A stretch of DNA of 64,000 nt, from the NCBI RefSeq assembly GCF_025949665.1, contig NZ_JAPDFT010000001.1:1798001-1862000 (forward strand), written 5' to 3'. The notes under the pieces are model-generated. The model was not told the origin of the DNA. It made no database searches and saw only the letters and a program-made list of their open reading frames with translations. The translations under genes were made by a program, and so were the position numbers. This document shows, in pieces, positions 44,594 to 53,197 of this stretch; the first letter of the stretch is position 1; each line of letters starts with the position of its first letter. Origin of the DNA: Chryseobacterium viscerum. GTDB taxonomy: Bacteria > Bacteroidota > Bacteroidia > Flavobacteriales > Weeksellaceae.

Positions 44594-47035
44594 TTAAAAT
44601 TTAAAGCTTACCTCAGCAACAAAATTACGAGGCATCTGAGCGACTACCACTCCCTGCCCTGCAAAATATTGTACATTGCCCAGGTTATTCATTTTAAATC
44701 CTAATCTGTATCTTTCTTTTTCAAGGGAGATGGAAGCATTCACTAAAGTATAGGCTGGGAATGCAAACTGTCCGGTAACGGTTTTGTTTCCGGTAATCTG
44801 TTTTCCAACACGGTTTACTCCAAAACCAACTCCAAGTCCCTGAAGTCCTTTGATTGGAAGGATATAACTGATCCATGAATTGAATACATTCGCAGGACCT
44901 GCAGACTCAGGGCGGCGTCCCTCTACAGTGGGATCTGCTTTTTCGTATCTGCTGTGATTGTAGGCATATCCGGCCATAATATTTAATCCCTGAACAGGGT
45001 TCATGATGGTTTCAATTTCAATACCTTTACTTCTTTGTGTTCCATCCTGAACAACAATGTTGTACTCTTTTCCGTCACGGATTACGCCACTTCCTCTCTG
45101 GATGTTATCTACAAGAATATCGTAGTATCCAACGGTGAAATTAATTTTATTTCTCCAAAGATTTCCTTTAATTCCTACTTCCCACTGATTTGCCATCTGA
45201 GGTTTCATCTCTCCGCTAATGTCCGGAAGCTGCTGTGCAACAGGTGCTGTATAGCTGAAACCATTCATATAGTTACCATAAGCAGATAGCTGATCTTTAA
45301 GGATCTGGTATACGATTCCCACTTTTGGAGACCATGCGGTCTGGTTGAAATCACCGGTACGTTTGTTATCATTCAGGTTAAGCTGTCCTTTACTTTCGTA
45401 ATGATCCATACGCAAGCTTAAAAGGGTAATCAAACGGTCTGTAATATAAGTAACGTTTGAAATATAAGCTCCATAAAGGTTTGAAGCAGAATTATTTCTC
45501 ACTAAAGGTGTTTTGCCTGCCTGAATGGCTGCCTGTGTAAATGCCTGGATTTTTTGAAGGGCAAGATCTTTAGAAATATTCGGATATCCTTCTAAGCTTT
45601 GTCCGTTGACATTATCAAAGACTACAATTGGAGAATGGTTATTATTGATTGTCTGATTCAGATAATCTAGCCCAATCAACACCTTATTTTTAATTTTACC
45701 AATATTAAATTGTCCATTGAAGTTCTGCTGAATACTTGTAGAAGAGGCTTCTGAATTCTGCCATTGTACGTTACGTTCCAGCATGGCATCACTTGTATTT
45801 CCTCTGATAAACTGATATTGATATAAACCTTCTGTTTTTCTGAAGTTTCTTGAAAGCAAAGTCTGTGAAGTCCATTGATCTGAAATTTTGTAGTTTGCTT
45901 CTGCTTTTACATTGATAGATGGAGCTTTTAAGGTCATATCATTATTGGAGTAAGATCTTTTCCAGTCGAAGCCTAACTCGTCAGGATTGTGGGCAAAATA
46001 TTGCCTTGTTCTCGGAAGGAAAATAATTGGAGTATTAGTTCCTTCATAATTGTAGATCTGAGCTCCTAAGTTAAATTTCAATCTTTCATTAACCTGATAA
46101 CTTACTGTAGGTGCTACAAAGAATGATTTCCTGAATTCAGAATCTCTGAATCCGTTCTGATACTGATAAGCGGCATTCAAACGGAATAACATATTTCTGG
46201 ATTCTGTAATCGGTCCGTAAACATCAGCTGTTACACGGTTCAGATTGTAGCTTCCCATCAGATAAGAAGCTTCTCCTCCGAAATAATCTTTCGGTTTTTT
46301 GGTTACAGCATTAATCAAACCTCCAAAAGAAGTTACAGCACCTCCATACAATGTTCCTGAAGGTCCTTTGATCACTTCCAGACGTTCAAGATCGGCAGGA
46401 TCTATTTCTCCGTTGGTGGTTGCCGGAACACCGTCTACCATAGATACTTTGGTAGGAAAACCTCTAAGGCTGTAGTAGAAACTTCCGTCTCCGGAACCTC
46501 TTCCCGGACTTCCCTGCATTTTTACCATTCCCGGAACATTTTTCAATACTTCCGAGATATCGTAAGTAAGCTGTTCTTTCATGATCTGCTGGTTGATGCT
46601 TGTATAAGCCTGCGGATTTTCAAGCACTTTCAATGGCATTTTGGCCACTGAAGTACTGTCTTTATCCAAAAATTTATTTCTGCTCACTGCATATACGGTA
46701 ATTCCCTCAATCACATTATTGTGTAAAGGAGCGTAGATAGCAGGGATTTCATAGACATCTTTCTGAATGTGGATGGACTCCCTCATCAGTTCGATATCAT
46801 TTAAAACCACCTGAAGCGTATATTCTCCAGGTGGCACATTTTCAAAGTAATATTCTCCTAAATTATTGGTTTTTGCCTGATAAGACGTGTTGACAAGCCT
46901 TAAAACAGCGTTTTTTACCGGTGCTTTTTCAGACAGCATGATTTTGCCATGAATTCTGTCGCCTTGTTGTGCAAAAAGCGAATTTGAAGATAAAGCAAGA
47001 CCAAGAAGTAATATAAGGGTTTTAGATGTTTTCAT
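44594..47035 (-). CDS. TonB-dependent siderophore receptor
   Basis: An 813-residue outer-membrane receptor with a signal peptide (to AQQ at about 24), a carboxypeptidase-regulatory-like N-domain (about 27-110, GEYYFENVPPGEYTLQVVL), a plug (YDISEVLKNVPGMVKMQG, GFPTKVSMVDGVP, LERLEVIKGPSGTLYGG) and a 22-strand barrel ending in VAEVSFKF. The plug LEVIKGPS and the GGLINAVTKKP segment are those of ferrichrome/hydroxamate-type receptors. It overlaps the adenylating-enzyme gene by 14 bp, so it is in the same transcription unit and probably imports the ferric form of the molecule made here. Confidence 0.93.
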   Translation of the reverse strand: MKTSKTLILLLGLALSSNSLFAQQGDRIHGKIMLSEKAPVKNAVLRLVNTSYQAKTNNLGEYYFENVPPGEYTLQVVLNDIELMRESIHIQKDVYEIPAIYAPLHNNVIEGITVYAVSRNKFLDKDSTSVAKMPLKVLENPQAYTSINQQIMKEQLTYDISEVLKNVPGMVKMQGSPGRGSGDGSFYYSLRGFPTKVSMVDGVPATTNGEIDPADLERLEVIKGPSGTLYGGAVTSFGGLINAVTKKPKDYFGGEASYLMGSYNLNRVTADVYGPITESRNMLFRLNAAYQYQNGFRDSEFRKSFFVAPTVSYQVNERLKFNLGAQIYNYEGTNTPIIFLPRTRQYFAHNPDELGFDWKRSYSNNDMTLKAPSINVKAEANYKISDQWTSQTLLSRNFRKTEGLYQYQFIRGNTSDAMLERNVQWQNSEASSTSIQQNFNGQFNIGKIKNKVLIGLDYLNQTINNNHSPIVVFDNVNGQSLEGYPNISKDLALQKIQAFTQAAIQAGKTPLVRNNSASNLYGAYISNVTYITDRLITLLSLRMDHYESKGQLNLNDNKRTGDFNQTAWSPKVGIVYQILKDQLSAYGNYMNGFSYTAPVAQQLPDISGEMKPQMANQWEVGIKGNLWRNKINFTVGYYDILVDNIQRGSGVIRDGKEYNIVVQDGTQRSKGIEIETIMNPVQGLNIMAGYAYNHSRYEKADPTVEGRRPESAGPANVFNSWISYILPIKGLQGLGVGFGVNRVGKQITGNKTVTGQFAFPAYTLVNASISLEKERYRLGFKMNNLGNVQYFAGQGVVVAQMPRNFVAEVSFKF

Positions 47036-48410
47036 GCTGTAAGTTTTGTAACAGGGGATAGTTTATTTTACCGTTTTGTGATAATGGGAATGATTCTATA
47101 AGTTCAGTGCGTACATATTGTGGGTTGATACGCAGTTTATTTTTAATGGTTGCGGTGATGATCTGAGGATCTATTTCCGGATTGTCATACAACACCACGA
47201 TTTTTTTATCATTGGCATTCAGACATACGAAGGTATTGCCCTGCATTTCATTTTTAAGAATGAATTCTACCTCATCGAGATTAAGACGTATTCCGAAAAG
47301 CTTCATGATACGTTTTATTCTTCCTGTGATATAATAAATTCCATTTTCACCTTTTCTGGCGGTATCTCCGGTATGCAGTACGGAAGGCTGCTCATATGTG
47401 GCAAGATCTTCCAGTTTATTGGCATACCCTCCGAAAATACTGACATGAGAAAACAGCAATTCATCCGTTTCAGAATCAATTTTGAAGCTTCCTCTTTCTA
47501 CCACATTTCCGATTGATGTTTCTTCTTCCAGCAATCCTTCTGTAGTAAGATAAGCCATTCTTCCTCCTGCTTCCGTTTGTCCGTATTGTGCAAAGAATTC
47601 CTTTTTAAATTCATGACAATAAGAGAAAATAGTTTTTCTCAGCTCAGCATTGATCACTCCTCCGGTATGGGTAAAATATCTCAGGCTTGGAGAATCTTTT
47701 CTGAAAAATCCTATTCTGTTCAGGTTTTCATAAAGGAAAGGAACTCCGCCCAGAGTACTGTAACCGTACTCTTCCATTTCATCCCAGAATGCTTTCTGCA
47801 TAATGTCTTTATCTGTACACACGATTCTTCCGGCACGCATACAGTTGGTGGTGAAAATAGAGAATCCGTATACAAAGTTGATCGGAACATTTAAAGGAAC
47901 CACATCTGTTCCCTGAATCGGCATGTACTGAAGGATGCTCAACGCATTCTGATAAAGGCTTTCGTCAGATAATTTAACCAGCTTCGGAACACCTGTTGTC
48001 CCTGAAGTACTCAAAAGGATTTTAATGTCAGGGTGAATGGTAACTTCACTCTTATAATCATTCTTTGCAAAGATGCTGATGTTGTCTGAGAATGCTTTCA
48101 GAGTATATCCTTCAATGGCTTCTCTTTGCGGATCAAAGATGTATTTCGGACGATATTCCGCCTCAATACGTTCTTTGAATTCCTCATGCAGTTTCTGTCC
48201 CAGTACCGCAATAGTGTGTGCTGTTCCGTAAAAATTGAGCAGCACCTCAATGCTGGACAGCTGATTGTCATTGTACAAAAAGAGCAGCCCTTTTTCTACC
48301 GGGTTTAAGCCTAAAGACCGGTACAGTGTTCCCACCGGTATTGTTGTACCGGTGGAAGCATCCGTAAACCCCAAGTTCTTGTTGGCAATTACATTTTCTA
48401 AAATTTTCAT
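47022..48410 (-). CDS. Acyl-adenylating (AMP-binding) enzyme of the siderophore cluster
   Basis: A 462-residue ANL-superfamily enzyme. The phosphate loop is LLSTSGTTGVPKLVKLS at about 132-148. The acid-binding core has YGQTEAGGRM, the hinge region reads GRIKRIMKLFGIRLN, and the catalytic Lys is in SQNGKINYP near the C-terminus. It would activate a carboxylic acid as its adenylate and load it on the acyl carrier protein whose gene ends 4 bp upstream. The nearest functional analogy is the ligase-ACP pair of petrobactin or fatty-acyl siderophores, but the acid cannot be read from sequence. Confidence 0.87.
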   Translation of the reverse strand: MKILENVIANKNLGFTDASTGTTIPVGTLYRSLGLNPVEKGLLFLYNDNQLSSIEVLLNFYGTAHTIAVLGQKLHEEFKERIEAEYRPKYIFDPQREAIEGYTLKAFSDNISIFAKNDYKSEVTIHPDIKILLSTSGTTGVPKLVKLSDESLYQNALSILQYMPIQGTDVVPLNVPINFVYGFSIFTTNCMRAGRIVCTDKDIMQKAFWDEMEEYGYSTLGGVPFLYENLNRIGFFRKDSPSLRYFTHTGGVINAELRKTIFSYCHEFKKEFFAQYGQTEAGGRMAYLTTEGLLEEETSIGNVVERGSFKIDSETDELLFSHVSIFGGYANKLEDLATYEQPSVLHTGDTARKGENGIYYITGRIKRIMKLFGIRLNLDEVEFILKNEMQGNTFVCLNANDKKIVVLYDNPEIDPQIITATIKNKLRINPQYVRTELIESFPLSQNGKINYPLLQNLQHENI

Positions 48411-48414
48411 ATGC

Positions 48415-48660
48415 TTAGTTTTCTACGAATACATCGTATTTTTTCATTTTTTCGCGAATCTTTCCGACGGTTCCCATCTCCAGGATATCGTTAAAATCAA
48501 ACTTGATTTGATAAAACTGTTCAAGCGCTTCTACGATAAGAAGATGAGACATAGAATCCCATTCCGGGATTTCCTGATATGTTAGTTTTTCATCTACCAA
48601 TTCTTTCTTTATTGCGATGGCAGAGGCGATAATTTCATAAAATTCTTCTGTAGTGTTCAT
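48415..48660 (-). CDS. Stand-alone acyl carrier protein
   Basis: An 81-residue four-helix carrier protein. The phosphopantetheine attachment site is Ser36 in EWDSMSHL, the D-S-L/M motif. Helix 3 and the final segment (GTVGKIREKM) fit the family. It is 4 bp before the adenylating enzyme and 1 bp after the MATE exporter gene, so it is the partner of the former. It is distinct from a housekeeping AcpP, which would have DSLD. A phosphopantetheinyl transferase must be supplied from elsewhere. Confidence 0.92.
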   Translation of the reverse strand: MNTTEEFYEIIASAIAIKKELVDEKLTYQEIPEWDSMSHLLIVEALEQFYQIKFDFNDILEMGTVGKIREKMKKYDVFVEN

Positions 48661-48661
48661 T

Positions 48662-50065
48662 TTAAATTTTTATAGTTTTCCATTTTCCATTTTTAAAAAT
48701 CATGAGGAATAGTACAGCCAAAACTATTTCCGAAGAAACAATGGCAGTAAATATTCCTCTCAGTTCCCACTGAAATCTTACTCCTAAGAGATAAGCCAGA
48801 GGAAGCTGAATCACATAAAACATCACGAGGTACAGCAACGTTACCTGCAGAATGTTTCCGGCCGCATTCAGAGCACGGCTGATCACCATAGTGAATCCTA
48901 ACAGCAGATACGCCATCGATACCACATGGATGTACTGCACCGCATATCTGGCGACTTCAGGTTCTGTAGTGAAAAATTTCACTACGTATTCCGCTGCAAG
49001 CTGCCAGAATAAGGCTACCAGTACCAGATACGTCATGTTGATGGTTCCGGCTCTCCAGACTGTTTTTTCAGCACGTTCAGGTTCTCCGGCACCCAGATTC
49101 TGTCCTGTAAGAACTCCGGCAGCATTTCCTATTCCCCAGGCAGGCATCGTAGCTACAGAAGCAATACGCTGGGCAATGATATATCCTGCAAGCGCTGTAG
49201 TTCCGAAGGTGGAGATGATCTTCACCATAATCAGCCAGCTGGATGTTGGGATGATATATTGAACCAATCCTCCAAAAGCTATTTTCAAAATCTTTTGCAG
49301 TAATGGAATATCAAGCTGTAAAGGAACTCTGATACTGATGCTGGTTTTTCCTGTGGCAAATACAAAAGCTTGGTATAAAACCCCTAAAAGCCTTGATAAA
49401 ACTGTAGCATAGGCCAATCCCATCAATCCAAAAGCAGGAATAAATCCTAATCCAAAAACCAGGATCACTGCAAAAATGATATTGGAAATATGGCAGATCC
49501 AAAGTGATTTCATGGCAATATCGGCATCACCAGCCCCTCTGAAAAGTCCATTGACAGACAAGCGGAGAATCACAAGCCCGATACTCAGGAAGACCAGTCT
49601 TGAGAAAGAAACACCTTCGGTTACCGTACTGGCATTGATGCCCAGAAAATCAACAATTTCTGATGCAAAAAAGCAGGAAATTCCACCAATAAGCACTGCA
49701 AAAAACAGAGCCAGCAAGATGATGTATTGGGCTGTTCTGCCCATTCCTTCTTTATCTTTTTCACCTGCTCTTCTGGCGGTCAGAGTTGCTGCTGCAATTC
49801 CCAAACCTACTGCTATGGCATAAGCAAAGTTGATGTAGTTATCTGTAATTCCCACAAGACCAAGAACCTTGTCGCCTAATTTTGCGATAATCAATAAATT
49901 GACACTCACAAAAACAGATTCCATGACAAGTTCCATCACCATGGGAATGGCAAGACTAAAGATGGAACGGTTGATACTTCCGGAAGTCAGTTCAACTTTC
50001 TTTCCGGCTATGGCTCCATACGTAAAAACCGCTCCTTCTTTTAGTATATGCAGGAATTTCCTCAT
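48662..50065 (-). CDS. MATE-family exporter
   Basis: A 467-residue protein with twelve membrane helices in two similar halves, as in NorM-type MATE antiporters. Helix 1 begins RSIFSLAIPMVMELVMES, and PAWGIGNAAGVLTGQNLGAG matches the second-half signature. It overlaps the IucA/IucC gene by 4 bp (ATGA) and is embedded in the siderophore unit, so siderophore efflux is the likely role. It would be driven by Na+ or H+. MATE exporters in NIS clusters are less common than MFS exporters. Confidence 0.92.
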   Translation of the reverse strand: MRKFLHILKEGAVFTYGAIAGKKVELTSGSINRSIFSLAIPMVMELVMESVFVSVNLLIIAKLGDKVLGLVGITDNYINFAYAIAVGLGIAAATLTARRAGEKDKEGMGRTAQYIILLALFFAVLIGGISCFFASEIVDFLGINASTVTEGVSFSRLVFLSIGLVILRLSVNGLFRGAGDADIAMKSLWICHISNIIFAVILVFGLGFIPAFGLMGLAYATVLSRLLGVLYQAFVFATGKTSISIRVPLQLDIPLLQKILKIAFGGLVQYIIPTSSWLIMVKIISTFGTTALAGYIIAQRIASVATMPAWGIGNAAGVLTGQNLGAGEPERAEKTVWRAGTINMTYLVLVALFWQLAAEYVVKFFTTEPEVARYAVQYIHVVSMAYLLLGFTMVISRALNAAGNILQVTLLYLVMFYVIQLPLAYLLGVRFQWELRGIFTAIVSSEIVLAVLFLMIFKNGKWKTIKI

Positions 50066-51873
50066 ACTGCTGCTACTGAATTTTTATTGGCAATCTGATA
50101 CAGCGGATTAGGTAGTGCTCCGTCTTTTCTCGGAATGGCAAATGCCTTGTTTTCACTGTAACCGTTATTTTTCAGACGCAGACTGTTGATATAGAATCTT
50201 TTGAATGCAGGCACATACAGGTCATATTTTTCGTAACGTTCCTGAAGATGGGTATTCTCCGCTTTATAATTTTCTACACAGTTGTGAACCAGCTCCCAGA
50301 ATGTTTCTTCATTAAAGTTGGAATAGGTATGCAAAGCATTCGACAGATATCTAAAGAAAGCATCAAAAACGCCAAGTAAAATAAACAACGGAATGTTTTC
50401 TTTATTGGAAGATTGAATCAAACCGTCCGCAAGATGTGCAGGAAGTTTTTCTCTTGCTTCTGTGGTAAGTACAATATCATCCACAAAGTCTTTGATTACG
50501 ATTCTCTTTGGAACTCCGTTTTTCAAAACCACCATAATGTTTTCTCCATGTGGCGTTACACATAATGAATGTGTGTAATAGATATGTAACAAAGGCGTAA
50601 GATAGGCATCAAGATAGCTTTCAATCCATTCTTTGATACTTACACCTGCTTTTTCTGCGAATGCCTGAACCAATGGAACTCCACTCTCATCTACATAAAG
50701 CAGAGAAGCCATGGTTACCATTTGCTCATCTTCTTTCAGATAGTTTTCAGCACTTTCTCTCCATAATGCGCCAAGGAATTCATTATATTGATAAGGTACG
50801 CTCGCAATAGCTCCATATTGTGGGTGCAGATAGGTGATGGCAGCTTCTTCTCCCAAGAAAATAGTTTCTTTGTTCTCAAGGTAAGAATCATCTTTAATCA
50901 AGCCTTTTACCCAATCTGTAATGGCTGGAGCAATTTTCATCTGCTTAGGTGATAATCCTCTGATATTTCCCGTACTCAGAATAGAAACAGCCGTTTTCAG
51001 GTATCTCTTTTTAGGATGATCTACATTGAATAAAGTACGGATACTCTGCTGCGGACTGTAAGTATCACTACCCTCACCTAACTGGATTAAAAGCCCAGAA
51101 GCGATATCTCCGGCAAAATGAATCTGAAGCTTATGCTCCCACTGCCATGGATGTACAGGAATAAAATGATAATCTTCAACAACTTTTCTTTTGTTCAACA
51201 ACTGCTGCTGAAAATCATTATATAAATCCTCTCCTATTTCAGAACGATAAAATTCTTCTCTGTTAATATGTTCCAAAGACTGGAATGACGATCTGCTTTT
51301 ATGAGAAGCCAGCCAGATTACTTTTAAATTTTCATCGGCTTCAGGGGCATATGTTTTCAGATCACGTGGAGAAAAACCTAATCGGCTTTTGTTTACAATT
51401 ACCCATGGATGTCCGGTCATATTATGCTCTACCGTCTGATAATCCGCATCTGCAAGCTCTTTTGAAGACATTACTCCTCTTGATAAGATTAAAGCATCAC
51501 AATACAAAGTATGCAGTAATTCTTCCGTGTATCTTGCAATGGTATAAGGATCTAAGTCAAAAACAGTCTGCATTTCGAGGAAGAAAGCTGCTACATCTAC
51601 AGAAGACAAATCTTCACCGTTTTCTGTTTTTGTAATGCTGTCTTTATCAATGTGCCAGTAATCCATCATTCTTTCCTGTCCGCGGAAGCTGTAGACAATA
51701 TTTTCAACTCCGGTTTCAAGGGTAAAAACAGTATATCCGTTTTTATTTTCAAAGGTTACCACAGGCTTTAGAAGCTCTTCGTGCATCAATTCTGCGATGG
51801 TTTTAGCCATTAAATTTCTGTTGGCCTGATTCCAGTTTTCCTGGCTTACTGTATTTTTTAAGTTGGTGTTCAT
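50062..51873 (-). CDS. NIS siderophore synthetase (IucA/IucC family)
   Basis: A 603-residue ATP-dependent synthetase that forms amide bonds between a carboxylate such as citrate and an amine. Motifs include GHPWVIVNKSRLGFS, FIPVHPWQWEHKL, the ATP-contact SPQQSIRTLFN, HGENIMVVLKNG and VIKDFVDDIV, and a FhuF-like C-terminal part with the palm. I start at ATG 51873 (MNTNLKN), which is 8 nt from the upstream stop. An earlier ATG at 51909 adds 12 residues over the hydroxylase gene. It is the second NIS synthetase of the cluster and probably adds the second hydroxamate arm or closes a ring. Confidence 0.93.
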   Translation of the reverse strand: MNTNLKNTVSQENWNQANRNLMAKTIAELMHEELLKPVVTFENKNGYTVFTLETGVENIVYSFRGQERMMDYWHIDKDSITKTENGEDLSSVDVAAFFLEMQTVFDLDPYTIARYTEELLHTLYCDALILSRGVMSSKELADADYQTVEHNMTGHPWVIVNKSRLGFSPRDLKTYAPEADENLKVIWLASHKSRSSFQSLEHINREEFYRSEIGEDLYNDFQQQLLNKRKVVEDYHFIPVHPWQWEHKLQIHFAGDIASGLLIQLGEGSDTYSPQQSIRTLFNVDHPKKRYLKTAVSILSTGNIRGLSPKQMKIAPAITDWVKGLIKDDSYLENKETIFLGEEAAITYLHPQYGAIASVPYQYNEFLGALWRESAENYLKEDEQMVTMASLLYVDESGVPLVQAFAEKAGVSIKEWIESYLDAYLTPLLHIYYTHSLCVTPHGENIMVVLKNGVPKRIVIKDFVDDIVLTTEAREKLPAHLADGLIQSSNKENIPLFILLGVFDAFFRYLSNALHTYSNFNEETFWELVHNCVENYKAENTHLQERYEKYDLYVPAFKRFYINSLRLKNNGYSENKAFAIPRKDGALPNPLYQIANKNSVAAV

Positions 51874-51880
51874 TTTTTGA

Positions 51881-53197
51881 TTAAATTTTGGCAGTTGGTA
51901 AATCAGCATATTTTTCTACATCGAAATCCTGGAAAGCAATTTTCTTTTCAATTTTATAATGCTCTCTTCCCAGAATATCATTGATGATGTAGGAATTACG
52001 GTACGCAGCCATTCCCAGATCTGTAGAAATATAGCTGTGAGTATGAACTTCAGCATGAAGTACATAGATTTCGCCTCCGTTATGGTCTATTGAATAATTT
52101 CTGTTGACATCAAACAATCCGCTGGAATCTCTCTTGATTCTATCCTGAATATTCTTTAAGAATGCAGGTTCGTGGTAACGGTATCCTGTTCCCAGAATCA
52201 AATAATCAGCTTCCTGATCATAAGGTACTTCCTGTTCCAGTTGGGTAAACTCAAGATTGATGAAGTCAGGATTACTGTTGTCTACTCTATTCAGCTGGCT
52301 GTTAGGGATAATTTTAAGATTAGGATCAGCATTATCGATATTCAGATCATAAATAAAATCGTAGATATCATTGATCAGATCATAATTGATTCCTTTAAAT
52401 TGAGCCTGCTGTTTGCTTAAAATGGTTTTCCTTGCAGACTCGCTTCTGTTGTAGAAATATTCTACATAATCAGGTGAAGTAAGCTCCAGTGTCAGTTTAG
52501 AATATTCCATAGGGAAAAATCTGTCCGGACGGGAATACCATCCAAGTTGTGTTTCTTCATTCCTGTTTTGAAGCAGATCATAAAAAACTTCTGCTGAACT
52601 CTGGCCAGAACCGATAATCGCAATCTTTTTACCCTGAGATAAAAGCTCTTCTTTTCTGTACAGATAAGAACTTGTATGAATAACACGGGAATCATCCTTC
52701 GGAATGAAAGAAGGAATATGAGGCTGTGTCCCCGTTCCCAAAATCAGTCTTTCCGTTTTGAAAACCGTAGTTTCTTTGGTTTTGGTGTGAATCGTAGTTA
52801 CATGATATAAACCATCTTCATAAGTAATATCCACTACCTGAGTAGAAAAACGGCATTGTGGAAGCTGTTCAATTACCCATTGGCAGTAACGGTTGTATTC
52901 TTTTCTCGGAATGAAAAAATCTTCTCTGATAAAAAACTTATACAGTCTTCCGGTTTCTTTCAGATAGTTCAAAAGGCTTAAAGGATTCGTAGGATCAGCC
53001 ATGGATACGCAGTCGCATAAAAATGGGGTCTGCAGGGTTACATGGTCAATCATCAATCCCGGGTGCCAGTCGAAACCATCTCTCTGGTCCAGAAAAAGGG
53101 TTTTCAGTTCCGAAATCGGATTGGATAATGCGGCAAGTCCCAGATTGAAAGGACCTATACCTATGCCTATTACATTGTATACGGCTTCGTTAGTCAT
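51881..53197 (-). CDS. L-lysine/L-ornithine (or diamine) N-hydroxylase
   Basis: A 438-residue flavin-dependent N-monooxygenase of the IucD/SidA/PvdA/DesB family. FAD motif GIGIGPFNLGLA starts at about residue 11, the substrate loop DWHPGLMID lies near 42-50, the NADPH motif is IIGSGQSSAEV, and the C-terminal ATG-like motif is LILGTGYRYHEP. It hydroxylates the terminal amine. With an adjacent PLP decarboxylase the true substrate may be a diamine such as cadaverine or a hydroxylated version. Its start overlaps the fusion synthetase by 8 bp. Confidence 0.94.
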   Translation of the reverse strand: MTNEAVYNVIGIGIGPFNLGLAALSNPISELKTLFLDQRDGFDWHPGLMIDHVTLQTPFLCDCVSMADPTNPLSLLNYLKETGRLYKFFIREDFFIPRKEYNRYCQWVIEQLPQCRFSTQVVDITYEDGLYHVTTIHTKTKETTVFKTERLILGTGTQPHIPSFIPKDDSRVIHTSSYLYRKEELLSQGKKIAIIGSGQSSAEVFYDLLQNRNEETQLGWYSRPDRFFPMEYSKLTLELTSPDYVEYFYNRSESARKTILSKQQAQFKGINYDLINDIYDFIYDLNIDNADPNLKIIPNSQLNRVDNSNPDFINLEFTQLEQEVPYDQEADYLILGTGYRYHEPAFLKNIQDRIKRDSSGLFDVNRNYSIDHNGGEIYVLHAEVHTHSYISTDLGMAAYRNSYIINDILGREHYKIEKKIAFQDFDVEKYADLPTAKI

